Origin: Chryseobacterium gotjawalense
GTDB taxonomy: Bacteria > Bacteroidota > Bacteroidia > Flavobacteriales > Weeksellaceae
DNA: 64,000 nucleotides
Direction: 5' to 3'
NCBI RefSeq assembly: GCF_030012525.1
Contig: NZ_CP124855.1
Coordinates: 2,046,001-2,110,000, forward strand
Every line of letters starts with the position of its first letter. The first letter of the stretch is position 1. The notes below the pieces were generated by a model. That model ran no database searches. It saw only the letters and a program-made list of their open reading frames with translations, and had not been told where the DNA came from. The position numbers and the translations under genes were made by a program. Shown piece after piece: positions 59,828 through 64,000 of the stretch.

Positions 59828-62494
59828 ATGAAAACTTTGATAAAAAGTCTTTGCTTATTTTCCCTTATATTCACTTCATTCTTATACGCACAAACAGTCA
59901 CAAAATCAACTTTCCTGGTTAAAGGAGAATGCGGTATGTGCAAAGAAAGAATAGAAAGTACAGCAAAAAAAACAGGCGCAAAAACCGCCAACTGGAACGC
60001 CGATACTCAGCAGCTGGAAGTGGAATTTGATGCAACCAAAACTTCGGCTGATCAAATTTTAAAGAAAATCGCAGATGCCGGGCACGACAACGAAAAATTC
60101 ACTGCAACTGATGCGGTTTACGAAAAACTTCCTTCCTGCTGTCATTATGATAGAGCGCCTTCTTTTCTAAAAAAAGAAATTTCTTCGAATCCTTTGAAAA
60201 ATGATCATCAGTTTTTTGTTCGTGGGAACTGCAGTTCATGCAAAGCGAGAATCGAAAAAGCGGCGGCCAGTGCTGGTGCAGATTCGGCAACCTGGGATGC
60301 AGAAACGCAGATTGTAACATTAAACTTTAATCCTGAAAAAACTTCAGCGGATTTAATATTAAAAAAGATTGCAGAAGTTGGGCATGATAATGAGAGGTAC
60401 ACTTCGAAAGATGATACTTACAAAAATCTTCCCGGCTGCTGCCTGTACGACCGGGAATTACCTTTGGGCGTGAAAAGTGATTTGGTTCACCATGATGAAG
60501 CGCCAGCGCCTAAAAAAGACTTTTCGGAACATGCTGATCATTTCGATAAATCAATTGAAGAAGTCCGGTTAATCAAACTGGCAGATGCAACGGCTTTAAG
60601 TAAAAAAGAAACCGGCTTGACCTTTAATATCGGTACCAAAGAATTATTGAAAGCCGCCTGTTGTAACCTATCGGAAAGTTTTGAAACGAATGCGACCGTT
60701 GATGTTTCTTTCACGAACGCTGTTACCGGAACCAAGCAATTGAAAATGTTAGGTTTGGATCAAAAATACACTGCGTTGACGAAAGAACTCTTGCCTTCCA
60801 TTCGTGGTTTAGCAGCACCTTATGGATTGAATTTAATTCCCGGAAGGTGGATTGGCGGCATCCAGCTAACGAAAGGAGGAAGCACCGTGGTTAATGGCTA
60901 CGAAAGTATCACGGGACAAATTAATACCGAACTTTTAAAAGCAAATGAGAAACCAGAAACGGCGATTAACTTTTTTGCAGACGCGAACGGAAGAGTAGAG
61001 AGCAATATTACCGCGACTTCTCAACTGAACGAACATTGGAGTCAGTCGCTCTTGCTTCATGGCAATGCGACTTTAGGAAGAATTGACTCTAACAATGATG
61101 GCTTTCTGGATCAACCGACGGGAAATCAAATTAATGCTGCCTATCTTTTAAATTATAATGATTTGGAGCATTCCGGCTTAGGAACTCATTTCGGAATTAG
61201 TTTTGTGAAAGATGAACGTTTCGGAGGACAAACTGCGTTTGACAAGAAAACCGACCGTTCTCAACAAAATGCTTATGGGGTTGGAATCGACCTTTCCCGT
61301 TTCGAAATCTGGAATAAAACCGGATATATTTTTAAAGGCAAACCTTACCAAAGTATCGGCTGGATGAACCAGTTTACGACACATCAACAGGACAGTTTCT
61401 TTGGAAACAGAAATTATTGGGGAAACCAGAATACTTTTTACTCGAATTTGGTTTTTGAAAGCATTATCGGAAATACCAATAATAAATTCAAAACGGGCGC
61501 AAGTTTTCTATACGATAAATACGACGAAGATTATCTGACTCAAAATTATAAAAGAACGGAAACCGTACCTGGATTATTTTTCGAATATACTTTGACAGGG
61601 CTGAAATACACTTTGGTTGCCGGAGCCAGAACAGATTTTCACAATTTGGCAGGAACGCAGTTTACGCCAAGATTAAACTTTAAATATGATGTTTTGCCTA
61701 AAACAATTCTTAGACTTTCGGCCGGAAAAGGTTTTAGAACCGCTAATGTTTTTGCTGAAAGTCAGCAATATTTCGGATCGAACAGACAAATTGAAATCTT
61801 AGGAAATGGTGGAAAAATCTATGATTTGAAACCTGAAATTGCCTGGAATTACGGAGCAAGCGTGCAGCAGGAATTCAAATTATTTAACAGAAAAGCGACT
61901 TTGATTGCAGATTTCTTCAGAACAGATTTTCAAAATCAAGTCCTGACCGATTTAGATATTTCTCCCCAAAAAATCGTTTTTTATAATCTGGAAGGAGAAT
62001 CATTTGCCAACAGTTTTCAAACTCAGTTGGATTTTACGCCAGCAAAAAACTTAGAAATGAGATTGGCATATAAGTATTATGATGTTCAGGCAGATTTTAC
62101 TGGAGGAAAAAGAGAAATTCCCTTTATGGCAAAAAACAGAGGTTTCTTTAATACCTCCTACTCTACTGACAAAACAGACAATGGTGCTTTCTGGAATGTT
62201 GATGCAACGCTTCAGCTGATTGGAAAACAGAAACTTCCCAATTTAAATACGAATCCTTCAGCATACAGATTACCGGAATATTCTAAAAGTTACACTACTC
62301 TTAATGCCCAGATTTCCAGAAATTTTAATAAAAACATTCGCGCTTATGTCGGCGGAGAAAACCTGTTAGGTTATACGCAGAACAATCCGATTATTGATGC
62401 TGAAAATCCTTTCGGGAATTATTTTGATGCAGGAATGGTTTATGCACCGATTATGGGAGCAAATGTGTATTTCGGCCTTGATTTTAAGTTCTAA
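59828..62494 (+). CDS. TonB-dependent receptor with two N-terminal HMA domains
   Basis: An 888-residue outer-membrane receptor. After a signal peptide (residues 1-21) come two heavy-metal-associated domains: HMA1 with GECGMC (Cys35, Cys38) and HMA2 with GNCSSC near residue 134, each followed by AGHDNEKF/VGHDNERY and a LPSCCHYDR/LPGCCLYDR Cys pair. The plug begins near residue 265 (AACCNLSESFETNATVD) and the barrel ends GANVYFGLDFKF. The HMA pair replaces the usual carboxypeptidase-like repeat. Substrate is probably copper or another soft metal; flanked by Cys-rich and HRC-motif proteins. Confidence 0.85.
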   Translation: MKTLIKSLCLFSLIFTSFLYAQTVTKSTFLVKGECGMCKERIESTAKKTGAKTANWNADTQQLEVEFDATKTSADQILKKIADAGHDNEKFTATDAVYEKLPSCCHYDRAPSFLKKEISSNPLKNDHQFFVRGNCSSCKARIEKAAASAGADSATWDAETQIVTLNFNPEKTSADLILKKIAEVGHDNERYTSKDDTYKNLPGCCLYDRELPLGVKSDLVHHDEAPAPKKDFSEHADHFDKSIEEVRLIKLADATALSKKETGLTFNIGTKELLKAACCNLSESFETNATVDVSFTNAVTGTKQLKMLGLDQKYTALTKELLPSIRGLAAPYGLNLIPGRWIGGIQLTKGGSTVVNGYESITGQINTELLKANEKPETAINFFADANGRVESNITATSQLNEHWSQSLLLHGNATLGRIDSNNDGFLDQPTGNQINAAYLLNYNDLEHSGLGTHFGISFVKDERFGGQTAFDKKTDRSQQNAYGVGIDLSRFEIWNKTGYIFKGKPYQSIGWMNQFTTHQQDSFFGNRNYWGNQNTFYSNLVFESIIGNTNNKFKTGASFLYDKYDEDYLTQNYKRTETVPGLFFEYTLTGLKYTLVAGARTDFHNLAGTQFTPRLNFKYDVLPKTILRLSAGKGFRTANVFAESQQYFGSNRQIEILGNGGKIYDLKPEIAWNYGASVQQEFKLFNRKATLIADFFRTDFQNQVLTDLDISPQKIVFYNLEGESFANSFQTQLDFTPAKNLEMRLAYKYYDVQADFTGGKREIPFMAKNRGFFNTSYSTDKTDNGAFWNVDATLQLIGKQKLPNLNTNPSAYRLPEYSKSYTTLNAQISRNFNKNIRAYVGGENLLGYTQNNPIIDAENPFGNYFDAGMVYAPIMGANVYFGLDFKF

Positions 62495-62527
62495 TTAAAT
62501 TTCATACTTTTGAAAAAAATAGAAAAC

Positions 62528-62998
62528 ATGAGAATATTGCCATTATTAATAGCAAGTGCCGCGATTCTTTATTCGTGCGATAAAAAAGTTGCCTCTTCAA
62601 CAGAAACTGCTGAAGTTGCAACTCCGATGAATGATTCCACAAACGTTGCTGATACAAATTCTGCCAGTGGAGAATCGGTTTCACAGGATGCTACAGCAGT
62701 TACTGCAAATAGTACAGGTGAAAAACCCGCCTTGAATCCTGAACATGGCCAACCTTTTCACCGTTGCGAGATTCCTGTTGGAGCGCCAATCGACAGTGCG
62801 CCACAGCAAAATGCGGCTCCTCAGGTAATGCCTCAGCAAAATGCTTCAAACAATAATTTTAACACAAGTCCAATTTCACCTGCGCTTTCGCCTTCACCTG
62901 CACCAATGCAGGCATCTGGGCCGAAACCTGCTAATAATCCGGCACACGGCGAACCTCATCACCGATGTGATTTAGAAGTTGGCGCTCCTTTAACTTAA
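62528..62998 (+). CDS. Lipoprotein with two NPxHGxPxHRC repeats
   Basis: A 156-residue lipoprotein from ATG 62528 (MRILPLLIASAAILYSC, lipobox LYSC); a TTG frame 18 bases upstream is rejected. After a Ser/Thr/Ala-rich linker come two copies of one motif: LNPEHGQPFHRCEIPVGAP near residue 77 and NNPAHGEPHHRCDLEVGAP at the C-terminus. Each has two or three His and one Cys, suited to metal or haem binding. It directly follows the HMA-TonB receptor (33 bases) and is probably co-transcribed. Confidence 0.75.
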   Translation: MRILPLLIASAAILYSCDKKVASSTETAEVATPMNDSTNVADTNSASGESVSQDATAVTANSTGEKPALNPEHGQPFHRCEIPVGAPIDSAPQQNAAPQVMPQQNASNNNFNTSPISPALSPSPAPMQASGPKPANNPAHGEPHHRCDLEVGAPLT

Positions 62999-63011
62999 AA
63001 ATTGGGAATTA

Positions 63012-63044
63012 AAAAAGCGGTAGATATAAAACCTTCCGCTTTTT
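63012..63044. terminator. Terminator after the HRC lipoprotein gene
   Basis: Stem AAAAAGCGG / CCGCTTTTT with a 15-base loop, T-run at the end. Confidence 0.8.
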
Positions 63045-63057
63045 GAAACTTGACTTT

Positions 63058-63085
63058 AAAACCTCGGCGATGTCGGGGTTTTTTA
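63058..63085. terminator. Second, bidirectional terminator
   Basis: Stem AAAACCTCG / CGGGGTTTT (one G-T pair) with a seven-base loop, A-run before and T-run after; it terminates both the lipoprotein gene and the convergent DUF6973 gene. Confidence 0.8.
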
Positions 63086-63589
63086 CTTTAAATAAACCAG
63101 ATCGCCTTTAAAATCATCTTCTAAACTTTTCAGGACTTTTGCAGTTTTGGTTTTTTCAATAAGTCCTTTCACGAAAAAACTCGTTTCGAAGAATTGGCGG
63201 TGAACGCCTGGAAGCAATTCCATGAAATAATCCATTCCTACTTGATTGTTATGCAGATCCATTTTAGTTTCGAGTGGTTTATTGGGAAAAAGTTCTTCGT
63301 GCAAATCGGTCATTTTCCTGCAATAATCCAAAGCTTTTTGTGGCGAAGAAATTTTGCAGCAGTACATGAGAATCAGGCAGTTCCAGAGCGCATGTCGAAA
63401 AGCATTTCCTTCTCCATTGGTAGCATGGGATTTGGGGAAATGTTTTTGTGCTAAGGAGAAACTTCTCACGGTTGCGTAAAATCCCAGAATTGAAAATAAT
63501 GGATGCGCAATAATCAACCGCAAAAGTTTCATAATTTTGGTAAAACTTAAGGATCTTAAAGCGTTGAATATTATTTTGATGTTTCTCAT
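63083..63589 (-). CDS. DUF6973-like protein
   Basis: A 168-residue protein from ATG 63589 (MRNIKIIFNALRSL; a frame start five codons upstream is less likely). An N-terminal amphipathic/hydrophobic region precedes the core TNGEGNAFRHALWNCLI and DLHNNQVGMDYFMEL, both typical of the DUF6973 family. His and Asn/Asp residues in these motifs suggest an enzyme-like or toxin-like site, but function is unknown. It precedes accD on the minus strand. Confidence 0.72.
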   Translation of the reverse strand: MRNIKIIFNALRSLSFTKIMKLLRLIIAHPLFSILGFYATVRSFSLAQKHFPKSHATNGEGNAFRHALWNCLILMYCCKISSPQKALDYCRKMTDLHEELFPNKPLETKMDLHNNQVGMDYFMELLPGVHRQFFETSFFVKGLIEKTKTAKVLKSLEDDFKGDLVYLK

Positions 63590-63643
63590 AAAAAGAAATC
63601 CCACCTTTAATTGAGGTGAGATTTTATTAGTAATTGAAATGTG

Positions 63644-64000
63644 TTAAGCGTGCGCTAACAATCTTACTGTTTTCGAAACTTTATCTTTGATTTCGGTTCT
63701 TTTAACAATGAAATCTACGAATCCTTTTTCCTGCAGAAACTCTGAAGTCTGGAATCCTTCCGGTAAATCTTTTCCTATTGTTTCACGGATCACACGAGGA
63801 CCGGCGAAACCGATCAAAGCTCCCGGTTCTGCAATAATAATATCAGCGGTCATCGCAAAAGAAGCGGTAATCCCACCAAAAGTTGGATCACATAAATAGG
63901 CGATGTACAGCAAGCCGGCTTCTGAAAGCTGAGCCAGTTTCGCCTGTACTTTTGCCAACTGCATCAGTGAATAGGTTGCTTCCTGCATTCTCGCTCCACC
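63644..64000 (-). CDS. accD: Acetyl-CoA carboxylase carboxyltransferase subunit beta (3' part)
   Basis: The C-terminal 118 residues of AccD; the frame is open through the window edge ([17 protein letters not shown], where GGARMQE is the conserved start of the second crotonase-like part). Further motifs are [16 protein letters not shown] and [12 protein letters not shown]. AccD with AccA transfers carboxyl from biotin to acetyl-CoA in fatty acid synthesis. The zinc-ribbon N-terminus lies outside the window. The apparent ATG at 63988 is internal. Confidence 0.93.
   Translation of the reverse strand, partial: GGARMQEATYSLMQLAKVQAKLAQLSEAGLLYIAYLCDPTFGGITASFAMTADIIIAEPGALIGFAGPRVIRETIGKDLPEGFQTSEFLQEKGFVDFIVKRTEIKDKVSKTVRLLAHA

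Overview
The window looks like a chromosomal segment of a flavobacterium of the Weeksellaceae (Chryseobacterium / Kaistella / Epilithonimonas group). Support comes from the low GC content, recurring TAnnTTTG promoter boxes, Bacteroidota-only families (GLPGLI, DUF4835, DUF5687, ISAon1-type transposase, DUF6646-like), and the flavobacterial order bamD - rpoZ - coaBC - DUF4835 - recN. The placement is inferred from these families; no database search was run.

Layout. 0-6.9 kb: HMG-CoA lyase, peptidase T, an ISAon1-like insertion sequence, tRNA-Asn, the site-2 protease RseP, a small outer-membrane protein and a nitrilase-family amidase. 6.9-12 kb: a tightly packed minus-strand operon that looks like persulfide/sulfane-sulfur handling (TauE/SafE permease, CstB-like metallo-beta-lactamase/rhodanese fusion, two single rhodaneses, thiol methyltransferase, cupin, small membrane proteins, thioredoxin). 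12-16 kb: a Gre-like factor and a probable copper uptake locus (OprC/NosA-like TonB receptor, Met/His-rich lipoprotein, Cys-containing small exported protein). 16-22.3 kb: a HerA-like ATPase, an AT-rich two-gene insert (TerB-like protein plus a DUF4236 - membrane - TerB-like - CbbX-type AAA+ fusion), and a DnaQ-type exonuclease with a decayed GIY-YIG-like part. 22.3-31 kb: a 25-codon mini-gene, lysA, a TonB-C protein, miaB, a DUF1016 nuclease remnant, a sigma-54 activator, lptE and a repeat-rich TPR protein. 31-41.6 kb: rnpA/tcdA/tatD, a TetR regulator, the bamD-recN block, and an ABC exporter pair. 41.6-49 kb: gene remnants, class II fumarase, a DUF4143 ATPase bracketed by paired 15-bp repeats, class I fumarase and prfA. 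49-52 kb: methylmalonyl-CoA mutase and a toxin-antitoxin pair. 52-57.5 kb: the suf Fe-S operon, carrying two inserts (a toxin-antitoxin pair between sufB and sufC, and a frameshifted four-helix-bundle cassette with 30-bp inverted repeats between sufC and sufD). 57.5-64 kb: a GLPGLI protein, an L,D-transpeptidase-like enzyme, a second metal locus (Cys-rich protein, TonB receptor with two HMA domains, lipoprotein with repeated HRC motifs), a DUF6973 protein and the 3' part of accD.

The least explained items are the DUF4236/TerB/AAA+ insert, the repeat-bracketed DUF4143 ATPase, the four-helix-bundle cassette exactly filling the sufC-sufD gap, the HMA-TonB receptor locus and the 25-codon mini-gene with its own promoter box and terminator. 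Ends of the window: accD runs off the right edge; no gene crosses the left edge.
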